Shown one piece after another: positions 1 to 12,441 of a DNA stretch of 64,000 nt. The notes under the pieces were generated by a model, which had not been told where the DNA came from, ran no database searches, and was given only the letters and a program-made list of their open reading frames with translations. Each line of letters starts with the position of its first letter. Within the stretch, counting starts at the first letter, position 1. The position numbers and the translations under genes are program-made. Origin of the DNA: Nocardia takedensis NBRC 100417 (lineage in GTDB: Bacteria; Actinomycetota; Actinomycetes; Mycobacteriales; Mycobacteriaceae); the NCBI RefSeq assembly GCF_000308695.1, contig NZ_BAGG01000002.1, positions 1 through 64,000 of the forward strand. The letters are read 5' to 3'.

Positions 1-785
1 AGGGTCTGGATCATCAGCATCGACCCGAACAGCAGCGTCGCGCTGCCCAGCGCCAACACGCAGATCGCGAGGCGTTCGGTGCTGACCTCGTCGGTGGACA
101 GCGCCAGCACCGCCAGCACCATCGCCCCCGCGACGGGGACGCCGGAACCCAGGAACCAGACCAGCAGCGACCGCCCGAACACGCCGATGCCGCGGGTGCG
201 CCGGGTGCTGGCCGCCTCCAGTACGCGCGCGGTGACCGGCCGCAGCGCGAATTCGACGATCAGGTAGCTGTTGGCGCACACGACGATCGCGCTGAACACG
301 ACGCCGAACGCGACCTTGGGGATCAGTTTCGGGTCGGCCAGGCCGTAGAGCGTGGTCAGCGCGACGAGTCCGCCGAACCACAGCACGGCCTGCACGGTGA
401 CCAGGCGGCGCGGCACCGCGATCGAGGCTTCCTGTTCGGCCTCGTCCGGCACGTGGTCGGGGTCGATGGCCCAGCGCAGTGCGCGCAGTCCGCCCCTGGT
501 GCCCCACCACGCGCCGCAGACGATCGCCACCACCGAGTAGATCGGCGCGGCGAGCACGTCGAGCATGAGCAGGTCGCCGGTGAACACCGACGGGCCGGGC
601 AGGACGAAGCCGACCAGCACGATCGTGACGACCATCCCGGTCACGTTGGCGACCAGCAGCGGCAGCGTCAGCAGCAGTTGGATGCGGACCCGGCGCACAC
701 CGGAGGGCTCGGCGGGCGTGCCGAGCAGCCGCGACCCCCACGGTGCGGGCGCGGGCGGTGTCCGGCCGGGTGTCGTCTGGGCCAT
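1..785 (-). CDS. Membrane adenylate/guanylate cyclase, N-terminal part (runs off window)
   Basis: Only the N-terminal 261 codons are present. They encode a polytopic membrane region with about six hydrophobic segments, starting MAQTTPGRTPPAPAP and reaching LFGSMLMIQTL at the window edge. This resembles the membrane anchor of the mycobacterial HAMP-containing class III cyclases (Rv1318c-Rv1320c and Rv3645 group), where a HAMP and a catalytic domain would follow; neither is in view, so the enzymatic call is inferred. The ATG at 785 is chosen because a TACTCT -10 hexamer (792-797, minus strand) lies six bases upstream, as expected for a leaderless transcript. A sensor or transporter with a similar membrane domain remains possible. 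Confidence 0.6.
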   Translation of the reverse strand, partial: MAQTTPGRTPPAPAPWGSRLLGTPAEPSGVRRVRIQLLLTLPLLVANVTGMVVTIVLVGFVLPGPSVFTGDLLMLDVLAAPIYSVVAIVCGAWWGTRGGLRALRWAIDPDHVPDEAEQEASIAVPRRLVTVQAVLWFGGLVALTTLYGLADPKLIPKVAFGVVFSAIVVCANSYLIVEFALRPVTARVLEAASTRRTRGIGVFGRSLLVWFLGSGVPVAGAMVLAVLALSTDEVSTERLAICVLALGSATLLFGSMLMIQT

Positions 786-955
786 CAGTGCAGAGTAGGG
801 CGAACGGCGGGGACGGCGGGAGAATCGGGTCGCGGGCGGCCCACCCGGCTCCGGAAGCGGGTCGGCGCGCGAAGTGTTCTCCACACGCACACGGGCGACC
901 GTGGGATGCCTCGCGGCCTGCGGGATGTCTCGGGCGCGGCCCGGTCGCCGTGCGG

Positions 956-2605
956 TCAGCTGCCCGGGGGGAGTTCGCGGGTGCCGCGTCCGCGGTGGAC
1001 GGCCGCGCCGCGCGAGCCGCCGACCTCTCCGCGCGGGGGTTCCGCGTCGATGACGTACCCGTCGACCACTTCGGCGGCGACCTGTCGGGCGTAGGACGCC
1101 CGCGCCTGCTCGGGACCGGTGATCGGCGTGCCGTGCGGATCGACCGTGATCGGGGTGTCGACGGTGACCTTGCGGGTGCGGCGCAGCGTGAAGGTGATCT
1201 CCTCGGCTTCCTCGAAGACCTGGCGCACCGTGCGCAACGGGTGGGTGGCGGTGTCGATGGCCTCGGCGACGAAACCGGGCACCAACGGGCGGATCCAGCG
1301 CGCGGCGGTGTCGGTGAACGGCACCTGCCCGATGATCGGCAGGGCCAGGCCGCCCTGTGGCGCGGGCTGGGCGGGCACGGCGGCGGGTAGGTGGCTGGGG
1401 CGCTCGGTCACGATGTCGTCCTTCGGGTCGGCGGCGGGCAGTTCCGCGAGGCGCGGCGTCGCGTCGATCCCGCGGGTCTCGCCGCCGCGGCGGGGTTCGG
1501 TGATGCCGAGTTCGAGGCCGCCGATGGCGGCGATGACGCGGGTGCGCTGCCGTTCCCGGTCGATGGCCGTGTCGGCTTCGACGGCCAGCCTGGTGGCGGT
1601 CAGTTCCTGGTCGGCGCGCAGCGCCTCGGCTTCGGCGCGCACCTGCGCGCGTTTGCGCGCGATGGCGGTGTCGGCCTCGAGTTCGGCCTGTTCGGTGACC
1701 GCGCGGTAGGCGGCCCTGCGGTCGTGCGAGGTCTCCCCGCGCCACCAGCGCAGGATCAGCGGCAGCAGCGCGAGCAGTACGAAGGCGGCGAGGGTGAGAA
1801 GCCGCAGCAGCAGAGTGCCCGCGTCGCCGAGGCTGCGGTCGTGCAGCGCGAGCCAGCGCGCGCCCAGTCCGCGGTCGGACTCGGCGAAGGCCGCGCGCTC
1901 GGCGGCGGTGCGGGCGAGGTCGCGCTCGGCGACGCGGTCGTCCACGGCGCCGACGCGGGCGCGGGCGGCGGCGAGTTGGGCGCGCGAGTCCTCGAGCATC
2001 GACTCGGCGGTCCTGGCCTCGGGGCCGCGGCCGGGTACGCCGGTGATCCGGGTCTGCGGGCATTCGGGCGTCGGATTGAATTCGCAGCGGGCGATGATCA
2101 GCGCGCGGTCGATGTCGGTCTGCGCGGCGGTGATCTCGCGGTCGAGGGCGGCGCGTTCGGCGCGCGCGGCGTCCAGCGCGGTGGTGGCGGCCAGGACGCC
2201 GGGCGCGGCGGCGACTTCGCGCTGCGCCTGCTCGTCGAGCAGGCGGTCCACGGTGCCGTCGAACAGGACGGTGCAGGCCAGTTCGCCGACGAGCAGGCCC
2301 GCGACGACGCCGACGCCGATCCGCGCGCCGAGGCCGAACCGGTCGGGGACGTGGCCGGGGCGGCGGGTGGCCAGCGCGCGGCCCAGGGTGGCGGCCAGCA
2401 CGGCGGTGAGCAGGGCGAGGGCGATGATCCCGGCGGCGGGCCAGCGGTGCGCGAGGTGGACGGCCAGTGCCGTGACCACGCCGGTGACGGCGGCGAACAG
2501 CAGGACACCGAGCCCGGTGACGACGTACCCCGACCGTTCGTGACCTTCGGGCAGGTCCCGGGCCGGACCTCCGCCGAGCCAGGCGAGCGGGCCGGTGACG
2601 GTCAT
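956..2605 (-). CDS. DUF4407 domain-containing membrane protein
   Basis: This 549-residue protein has hydrophobic segments near residues 30-50, 55-75 and 95-120. A long charged, Ala/Arg/Glu-rich stretch follows that is likely coiled coil (about 140-240), then another membrane segment near 275-300, a second helical charged stretch and a polar tail. That order fits the DUF4407 family, whose function is unknown. The start at 2605 (MTVTGPLAWLGGG) is preferred over an upstream in-frame ATG at 2665, whose extension (MRDGFRATPSRPV) looks non-coding. The gene stands alone between the cyclase and the long gltB upstream region, with no operon partner on its strand. The family call rests on overall architecture rather than a catalytic motif. 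Confidence 0.75.
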   Translation of the reverse strand: MTVTGPLAWLGGGPARDLPEGHERSGYVVTGLGVLLFAAVTGVVTALAVHLAHRWPAAGIIALALLTAVLAATLGRALATRRPGHVPDRFGLGARIGVGVVAGLLVGELACTVLFDGTVDRLLDEQAQREVAAAPGVLAATTALDAARAERAALDREITAAQTDIDRALIIARCEFNPTPECPQTRITGVPGRGPEARTAESMLEDSRAQLAAARARVGAVDDRVAERDLARTAAERAAFAESDRGLGARWLALHDRSLGDAGTLLLRLLTLAAFVLLALLPLILRWWRGETSHDRRAAYRAVTEQAELEADTAIARKRAQVRAEAEALRADQELTATRLAVEADTAIDRERQRTRVIAAIGGLELGITEPRRGGETRGIDATPRLAELPAADPKDDIVTERPSHLPAAVPAQPAPQGGLALPIIGQVPFTDTAARWIRPLVPGFVAEAIDTATHPLRTVRQVFEEAEEITFTLRRTRKVTVDTPITVDPHGTPITGPEQARASYARQVAAEVVDGYVIDAEPPRGEVGGSRGAAVHRGRGTRELPPGS

Positions 2606-3240
2606 GGGGATCTCACATCCTCTCCGAACCGGTCGGGACGGCGTAGCGCGGAAACCGTCGCGCATTCGTTGTGACAGCGTGACAGGCGGTGGCCCGACAC
2701 AGCGAGTACGGGCCGCGGTATGTGGGAAGGCTCACAGATCATCGGGTCACCGACCGGTGTGACCTCGAGTTTCGGCGTCCGCGACGGGGTCGATCGGCGG
2801 TCCGGCGACGGGCTCGCACCTTCGTGGCTAATCTCCGCCAACCGAGGGCCGCGGCCCCGGTCGGACGGGGCGATCGGGACGCGTTCGAGTGCGGCGAAGG
2901 CCACTTCCCCGGCGCGTCGCGTCGCGACACGAACTATGTGGCGAATGCCACCCCCGGGGGTAACCAGAAGTGTGCTGATGGCCACTGAACGGAAAAGAAC
3001 CCGGACGGTCGGATCTGGTTGCCCGCTCGTCGCGACGGTATCGGAACGGTTTCGGCGCACCGTCCGTGTCGATAGCCGTTACCAGGTGGTTTGTCCCGAC
3101 CCGGGCCGGGGAAATCCAGTTCGACGCAGGTGAGCGCCGGTTCGCCCGTCGGCAGGCGGGCTCCTCGTCGGCGAGCCCGACACCCGTCGTCGCTGGTCGG
3201 TGCCCGGTATCCGGGGATCGATCCCGGTGCGTTCGCTGCT
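2606..3240. other. Gene-free interval upstream of the gltB promoter
   Basis: No open frame here has convincing protein-like composition or a ribosome site. It holds a small hairpin (GTGGC-GAAT-GCCAC, 2938-2951) running directly into a perfect 12-bp palindrome ACCCCCGGGGGT (2950-2961). These are reported as possible regulator sites only. The divergent DUF4407 promoter should also lie here. Confidence 0.5.
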
Positions 3241-3241
3241 T

Positions 3242-3247
3242 TACACT
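3242..3247 (+). promoter_or_regulatory. Candidate -10 hexamer for the gltBD operon (TACACT)
   Basis: TACACT fits the actinobacterial TANNNT -10 consensus. No good -35 hexamer is visible 16-18 bp upstream. If used, transcription would begin near 3254 and give a leader of about 480 nt before gltB. The assignment is tentative and rests mainly on the string of RNA helices that begins at 3282. Confidence 0.35.
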
Positions 3248-3281
3248 GGAAAACGCGCACAAGTGGAGGACGGAAAGAATT

Positions 3282-3532
3282 GGCCCAGCTAGACCGGTTT
3301 ATTAGTACAACCTAAGTTGGTCGGGCCCCGGACCTGACTTATCGTTTGCTCTTACGCCGAACACAAAAACGGTCGGCGACATCGCCCGCTCGGGCTCACC
3401 AAGCCGGTGCCCAGAGTAGCGGGCGAACACCCGCGAGGGAGTAAGGAACGCGTAAGCGTTCCGTTACCTCCGAGCACCCCACTACGTAACAACAAACGCG
3501 GGTGGACAACTGGAGACGTGACTGTACCCGCG
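3282..3532 (+). ncRNA. Candidate structured leader RNA upstream of gltB
   Basis: A series of exact helices can be drawn on the plus strand. The first is a nested three-step hairpin: GGCCC 3282-3286 with GGGCC 3323-3327, GACC 3292-3295 with GGTC 3319-3322, and GGTT 3296-3299 with AACC 3309-3312. Next are CGCCGA/TCGGCG (3355-3360/3373-3378) and GCCCGCT/AGCGGGC (3384-3390/3418-3424), the latter enclosing GGGC/GCCC and ACC/GGT. A hairpin GGAACGC-GTAA-GCGTTCC (3445-3462) follows, and then CGCGGGT/ACCCGCG (3497-3503/3526-3532). GTAA is a GNRA tetraloop only on the plus strand, which supports that polarity. I do not recognise a known riboswitch class; expression and function are inferred. Confidence 0.5.
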
Positions 3533-3559
3533 GTGCGAACCAGGGCTCGAGGAGGAAGC

Positions 3560-3604
3560 ATGCGAAACCACGCAGAGCCCGGCGAAACCGTTCAGAGCCC
3601 CTGA
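3560..3604 (+). CDS. Possible 14-residue leader peptide (uORF) upstream of gltB
   Basis: ATG at 3560 follows a very strong Shine-Dalgarno GAGGAGG by four bases and opens a 14-codon frame, MRNHAEPGETVQSP, ending in TGA at 3602-3604. It sits between the last strong leader helix (3497-3532) and a hairpin just before gltB, the position of a regulatory leader peptide. It has no run of a single amino acid of the kind seen in classical attenuators. The ribosome site is the main evidence. Confidence 0.4.
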   Translation: MRNHAEPGETVQSP

Positions 3605-3686
3605 GCACCGCAAATCCTGGACAGAGACCATCAGCGCGGCTGGTTTCCTGGAACGTACGGGCGCAGTCTTGACGAAGGCGTTCGAC

Positions 3687-3719
3687 GAAAGGCCCCTTTT
3701 TCATCGAAGGCCGACTTTC
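3687..3719 (+). promoter_or_regulatory. Hairpin just upstream of the gltB ribosome site
   Basis: GAAAG (3687-3691) pairs with CTTTC (3715-3719) and GCC with GGC inside it; the loop carries a run of five T (3697-3701). The helix ends 14 bases before the gltB ATG, so it could mask or expose the initiation region. No GC-rich stem directly precedes the T run, so this is not a clear terminator. Confidence 0.3.
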
Positions 3720-3733
3720 TTGAAGGCAGAGGC

Positions 3734-8367
<4,634 letters not shown>

Positions 8368-8386
<19 letters not shown>

Positions 8387-8440
8387 CCGACTCTGCCCCC
8401 TATCGTTCGGAGAGAATACGGAGGCCGCTCGTGGCTGACC
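8368..8440 (+). repeat. 21-bp direct repeat spanning the gltB-gltD junction
   Basis: An identical 21-bp segment occurs at 8368-8388 and 8420-8440, offset by 52 bp. Each copy holds the ribosome site GGAGG, the GTG start and a TGA (GTGGCTGA overlap). The first copy carries the gltB stop and the second the gltD start. The 31 bp between copies (8389-8419) is unique. The 52-bp offset changes frame, so gltD cannot be read from the first GTG. Confidence 0.9.
8379..8438 (+). CDS. 19-codon relay mini-ORF between gltB and gltD
   Basis: GTG at 8379 overlaps the gltB stop and has the ribosome site GGAGG six bases upstream. The frame reads [19 protein letters not shown] and stops at TGA 8436-8438, which overlaps the gltD GTG at 8431. 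It begins like gltD (MAD) and ends like gltB (EAARG), as expected from the repeat that made it. It may carry terminating ribosomes from gltB to gltD. Expression is unproven. Confidence 0.4.
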
Positions 8441-9900
8441 CGCAGGGATTTCTGAAGCACACATCGCGGGAACTGCCGAAGCGCCGTCCGGTTCCGCTGC
8501 GCCTGATGGACTGGAAAGAGGTCTACGAGGAGGGTTTCGAGCATTCGACCCTGCAACGTCAGGCCGCGCGCTGCATGGATTGCGGCATTCCGTTCTGTCA
8601 CAACGGTTGTCCGCTGGGCAATCTGATCCCGGAATGGAACGACCTGGTCTACAAGGGCCAGTGGCGTGACGGCATCGATCGTCTGCACGCGACCAACAAC
8701 TTCCCGGAGTTCACCGGGCGGTTGTGCCCGGCCCCGTGTGAGGCGTCGTGTGTGCTGGGGATCAACCAGGACCCGGTGACCATCAAGCAGGTCGAGGTCG
8801 AACTCATCGAGAACGCCTTCGACGAGGGTTGGGTCGCGCCGGTCTACCCGACGCGCATCACCGGCAAGAAGGTCGCCGTGGTCGGTTCCGGCCCGGCCGG
8901 TCTGGCCGCCGCCCAGCAGTTGACCCGCGCGGGCCACACCGTGACGGTGTTCGAGCGGGCCGACCGCATCGGCGGCCTGCTGCGCTACGGCATCCCGGAA
9001 TTCAAGATGGAGAAGCGCTTCATCGATCGCAGGCTCGCGCAGATGGAGGCCGAGGGCACCATCTTCAAGACCGGCGTGAACGTGGGCGTCGACATCACCG
9101 CGGAGGAACTGCGCGAGCGGTTCGACGCCGTGGTGCTCGCGGGCGGCGCCACCCTGGCGCGCGACCTGCCGATCCCGGGCCGCGAACTCGACGGCATCCA
9201 CCAGGCGATGGAGTTCCTGCCCTGGGCCAACCGGGTGCAGCACGGCGACGACGTCACCGATGCCGAGGGCCTGCCGCCGATCCACGCGCGCGGCAAGAAG
9301 GTCGTCATCATCGGCGGCGGCGACACGGGCGCGGACTGCCTGGGCACCTCGCACCGGCAGGGCGCGGAGTCGGTCCACCAGTTCGAGATCATGCCGCGTC
9401 CGCCGGAGGAGCGCGCCGGGTCGACCCCGTGGCCGACCTACCCGCTGATGTACCGCGTCTCCTCCGCGCACGAGGAGGGCGGCGAACGCGTGTTCTCGGT
9501 GAACACCGAGCGTTTCGTCGGCGCCGACGGCAAGGTGACGGGTCTCGAGGCGCACGAGGTCAAGATGGTCAGCGGGCGTTTCGAGAAGGTCGAGGGCACC
9601 GAGTTCACCCTCGAGGCCGATCTGGTGCTGCTGGCGATGGGCTTCGTCGGCCCGGAGAAGCGCGGCCTGCTCGAGGATCTGGGCGTCGGCTACGACCAGC
9701 GCGGCAATGTCCAGCGCGACAAGGGTTGGTCGACCAATGTGCCGGGCGTGTTCGTCGCGGGCGACATGGGTCGCGGTCAGTCGCTGATCGTGTGGGCGAT
9801 CGCCGAGGGTCGCGCCGCCGCGTCCGCGGTGGACACCTACCTGGAGGGTGAGACGGCGCTGCCCGCGCCGATCACGCCGTCCATGGTCGCCCAGCGCTGA
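8431..9900 (+). CDS. gltD: Glutamate synthase small subunit
   Basis: GltD (489 residues) takes electrons from NADPH through FAD and iron-sulfur clusters to GltB. The N-terminal cysteine motifs [14 protein letters not shown] (about 47-60) and CPAPCEASC (about 99-107) bind the clusters. A dinucleotide fold with [15 protein letters not shown] begins near 150, and a second one for NADPH ([13 protein letters not shown]) near 290. The C-terminal [18 protein letters not shown] closes the FAD site. The GTG start at 8431 gives the conserved N-terminus [11 protein letters not shown] and follows GGAGG. It is cotranscribed with gltB and ends before a strong intrinsic terminator. Confidence 0.97.
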   Translation: MADPQGFLKHTSRELPKRRPVPLRLMDWKEVYEEGFEHSTLQRQAARCMDCGIPFCHNGCPLGNLIPEWNDLVYKGQWRDGIDRLHATNNFPEFTGRLCPAPCEASCVLGINQDPVTIKQVEVELIENAFDEGWVAPVYPTRITGKKVAVVGSGPAGLAAAQQLTRAGHTVTVFERADRIGGLLRYGIPEFKMEKRFIDRRLAQMEAEGTIFKTGVNVGVDITAEELRERFDAVVLAGGATLARDLPIPGRELDGIHQAMEFLPWANRVQHGDDVTDAEGLPPIHARGKKVVIIGGGDTGADCLGTSHRQGAESVHQFEIMPRPPEERAGSTPWPTYPLMYRVSSAHEEGGERVFSVNTERFVGADGKVTGLEAHEVKMVSGRFEKVEGTEFTLEADLVLLAMGFVGPEKRGLLEDLGVGYDQRGNVQRDKGWSTNVPGVFVAGDMGRGQSLIVWAIAEGRAAASAVDTYLEGETALPAPITPSMVAQR

Positions 9901-9916
9901 CCCACTGAACGCCGGA

Positions 9917-9957
9917 ACGGCGCTCACGGACTCCGGTCCGTGAGCGCCGTTTCTTTT
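9917..9957 (+). terminator. Intrinsic terminator of gltBD
   Basis: A perfect 15-bp stem (9917-9931 with 9936-9950) closes on a TCCG loop and is followed by TTCTTTT. It lies 16 bases after the gltD stop and is the clearest intrinsic terminator in the window. Confidence 0.92.
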
Positions 9958-10411
9958 CACCGGTACCGCCGGCGACACGACAGCGATGATTTGCCCGCGC
10001 CTCGTCGGGATGTGTCGGTGATCGTGCCGTGATCGGGCGCGACGTCGATCACGGACGCGACGGTGATGTCCGACGCGCACCGCTCGCGCGGGATTCGCGC
10101 CACGCCGATGGCATCGGACACGCGGAACACGATCCGGCGCACCGACACTCACATCCCCGGTCGGCGGTCGGGTCGGGTGTCGGAATTCCGACACGTCCCG
10201 GGGTTGGAATGGCGTCCGTGCCGACGTGGCTCTATTGTGATCAGCGGCGTGACGCGGACTGTGGGAAGTGCAACGGGTCACTGCCGCGCATTGTGGGTAA
10301 CTTCAGTTAACCGTCTGTGCACTGGCGTGACATCCGTCGAGTTCAGCATGGTTAGCGGCAAACGTGTCGGGATTGCTCCCGTGGTGGGGCAGAGTGTCGA
10401 ACTGGAGCAGT
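9958..10411. promoter_or_regulatory. Cutinase upstream region with several inverted repeats
   Basis: No gene is seen in these 454 bases. They contain an inverted repeat CCGTGATCG/CGATCACGG with a 10-bp spacer (10027-10035/10046-10054) and a perfect 18-bp palindrome GTGTCGGAATTCCGACAC (10177-10194). GTGTCGG recurs singly near 10013 and, inverted, near 10137. The layout suggests regulator binding sites for the cutinase gene; the regulator is unknown. Confidence 0.45.
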
Positions 10412-11308
10412 ATGCGGTGGAAGAAGGTTGTCGCGGCCCTCGGTGCGTCCGCGACGGTGGCGTCGGGCCTGGTCCTCGGTAGCGCGTCCGCGAGCGCGGA
10501 CACCTGCCCCAGCCTGTACGTGGTGGCGATCCCCGGCACCTGGGAGACCGGACACGAGAAGACCCCGCAGCCGGGCATGCTCGCGGGCGTCACCCGCGGT
10601 CTGCCGCGCTCGGTCGAGGTCGACTACGTGACCTACGCGGCCACCGCGTTCCCGTGGGAGGGCGACGTCTACGGCGCCTCCAAGAAAGAGGCCACCGACA
10701 ACGCGCGCGGGCTGGCCCTCGATATGGCCCAGCGCTGCGGCGGCACGAACATCGCCCTGGTCGGCTACAGCCAGGGCGCCGACGCGGCAGGCGATCTGGC
10801 CGCCGAGATCGGCACCGGTGTCAGCCCGATCCGCCCCGAGCGCATCGCCGGCGTCGGCCTGATCTCCGATCCGCGCCGTTCGCCCACCGACATCCAGATC
10901 GGCCCGCCCGCGGGCGGCGCGGGCGCGGGCGGCCCCCGGGTCGGCGGCTTCGGCTGGGTCAGCGACCGCACCCGCACGATCTGCGCGGTCGACGATCTGT
11001 ATTGCGCCACGGCCGACGACGATTTCGTCACCCGTTTCGCGGGCTTCCTGGCGCAGAGTTCGGACGCCAACCCGGCCAACATCTGGCGCTACCAGCTCGA
11101 AGCGGGCGCGATCATGAACGATCTGATGGCCAACGGCGGTATCCCGCTGTTGCAGTCCCAGCTCACCGAGTCGGCGACCCAGCGGCGCGCGCAGGATCTG
11201 GAGAACTTCTACCGCTCGCAGTCGCACACCCTCTACGGCAGCTACAACGTGGGCGGCGGGCAGACGGCGATCAGTTGGATGCACAACTGGATCGCCGGAA
11301 TGGCCTGA
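10412..11308 (+). CDS. Secreted cutinase-family serine esterase
   Basis: This 298-residue alpha/beta hydrolase has a signal peptide (MRWKKVV, hydrophobic core, cleavage likely after SASA near residue 29), then DTCPSLYVVAIPGTWE. The nucleophile is Ser120 in GYSQG, the cutinase-type G-x-S-x-G motif. Asp and His of the triad should lie in the C-terminal third. Members cleave cutin, lipids or cell-wall esters outside the cell; the substrate cannot be told here. The ATG at 10412 has GGAG five bases upstream and gives a proper signal peptide, so it is preferred over a GTG at 10364. The gene is single, with a long repeat-rich upstream region and a strong terminator after it. Confidence 0.88.
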   Translation: MRWKKVVAALGASATVASGLVLGSASASADTCPSLYVVAIPGTWETGHEKTPQPGMLAGVTRGLPRSVEVDYVTYAATAFPWEGDVYGASKKEATDNARGLALDMAQRCGGTNIALVGYSQGADAAGDLAAEIGTGVSPIRPERIAGVGLISDPRRSPTDIQIGPPAGGAGAGGPRVGGFGWVSDRTRTICAVDDLYCATADDDFVTRFAGFLAQSSDANPANIWRYQLEAGAIMNDLMANGGIPLLQSQLTESATQRRAQDLENFYRSQSHTLYGSYNVGGGQTAISWMHNWIAGMA

Positions 11309-11323
11309 TCCCACCGGTACTCG

Positions 11324-11355
11324 AACGGGCCCGCTCCCCACGGAGCGGGCCCGTT
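11324..11355. terminator. Bidirectional terminator between cutinase and histidine phosphatase genes
   Basis: A perfect 14-bp stem (11324-11337 with 11342-11355) with a four-base loop lies between two convergent genes. AA/TT at the stem base gives short T tracts in both directions. Confidence 0.8.
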
Positions 11356-11384
11356 TCGCGTTTCGGGCGGTGGCGCGGCCGGCC

Positions 11385-12011
11385 TCAGCCCGTGGTGCGC
11401 TGGGCGATGTTGCGCGGCAGCAGGTCCCAGACGTGGCCGTTCTCGTTGACGGTGGCGGCGGTGCGCCTGCCGGTGCGCGAGAACAGGATCCGGGTGATCG
11501 AGCCGTAGTCGATCGGGAAGGTCAGCGGCCTCGCCAGCCCGAGGACGTCCTGGAGCAGCACGTTGACGACCCCGCCGTGGGCGAAGGCGACGACGGTGTC
11601 GGCCGGGTCGGTGGACGCCGCGATCTCGGTGACCGCGTCGCGTACGCGGGTGACGAAGGCCGGGCCGTCGATCTGGTCGGGCAGGTAGCCCGCTTTGATC
11701 CGTTCGTAGGCGGCCCGGAATTCGGTCTTGGCGTCCTCGATCGGGATGTAGGCGGGCAGGTCGCGGTCGTATTCGGCGAGATCGTCGACGACCTCGACCG
11801 GCAGTCCGAGTTTCGCGGCGGTCGGGACGGCGGTTTCGCGGGCCCGGCGTTGCGGACTGCTCAGGACCCGCGCGATCCGGTGGTGACCCAGGGCGGCGGG
11901 CACTCGTTCGGCCTGTTCGCGCCCGATCTCGGAGAGTTCGGGGTCGGCGGGCCCGGCCGCCGCGTTGTCGATCCGGAGCGGCTGCGCGTGGCGAACGAGT
12001 ATCAACTGCAC
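11385..12011 (-). CDS. Histidine phosphatase family protein
   Basis: The 208-residue protein has the family signature LVRHAQ at its N-terminus (catalytic His near residue 8), the SSPQRRARETA segment after the second strand, and FAHGG near 146 carrying the second catalytic His. Such enzymes remove phosphate from sugar phosphates, nucleotides or other small molecules, and the substrate is not predictable. The GTG at 12011 gives MQLILVRHAQ directly. It is convergent with the cutinase and may share a transcript with the small membrane protein upstream. Confidence 0.9.
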   Translation of the reverse strand: MQLILVRHAQPLRIDNAAAGPADPELSEIGREQAERVPAALGHHRIARVLSSPQRRARETAVPTAAKLGLPVEVVDDLAEYDRDLPAYIPIEDAKTEFRAAYERIKAGYLPDQIDGPAFVTRVRDAVTEIAASTDPADTVVAFAHGGVVNVLLQDVLGLARPLTFPIDYGSITRILFSRTGRRTAATVNENGHVWDLLPRNIAQRTTG

Positions 12012-12067
12012 TCTGACACTCTGCCGTATCGCTCAGCCGACCACGAGGTCGGATCGCGCGGGGTCGG

Positions 12068-12304
12068 TCAGTTGTTCTTCTTGCGCTTGGTGAACAGCAC
12101 GATCGCGACGATGATCGCGACGACCACGAGCACACAGCAGATCAGGCCGAAGATCAGGCCGCCGCCGCCCTTTTTCTTCTTCTTGGCGGCCAGTTCCATC
12201 GCGGTGTTCCAGGTGTCGGAGCCGACCAGATCGGGGCTCGCCCAGACGGTGTGGTCGAAGGTGGTCGCGGTGGCCAGCAGGTCCAAGTACATGGTGTTCC
12301 CCAT
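12068..12304 (-). CDS. Small single-pass membrane protein, unknown function
   Basis: The 78-residue protein has a polar N-terminal half (MGNTMYLDLLATATTFDH), a basic block AAKKKKKGGGG, one clear membrane helix (about 50-70, IFGLICCVLVVVAIIVAIVLF) and a basic tail TKRKKNN. Lysines on both sides leave the topology unclear. An alternative ATG four codons in (12292) also lies close to a weak G-rich ribosome site. I do not recognise a family. It lies between lysX and the histidine phosphatase on the same strand. Confidence 0.65.
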   Translation of the reverse strand: MGNTMYLDLLATATTFDHTVWASPDLVGSDTWNTAMELAAKKKKKGGGGLIFGLICCVLVVVAIIVAIVLFTKRKKNN

Positions 12305-12441
12305 CTCGTCGGTGAACGGCCTCCTCCCGGGCCGAATCTTCCAAGGTTATCGGCCCGTGACCGGCGGCGTTAACGGTTCGGTCCGCGACCGTTCACGCCG
12401 AATTCCGCGCCGCGTCGGGCCCCTCGCCGGATCGGGGCAGC

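Noticed and set aside
1391..2674. 427-codon open frame opposite the DUF4407 gene
   Set aside because: Gly/Arg/Asp-rich shadow frame; the opposite strand has membrane helices and a family match.
3295..3309. GGTTTATTAGTAC resembles the reverse complement of the 3' end of bacterial 23S rRNA
   Set aside because: The similarity is about 14 bases and stops there; surrounding sequence does not resemble rRNA, so it is taken as chance. The segment fits the leader hairpin at 3282-3327 instead.
3497..3532. Possible T-box (GGGTGG and ACCGCG-like words)
   Set aside because: The conserved T-box sequence and stem I are not present and gltB is not a typical T-box target.
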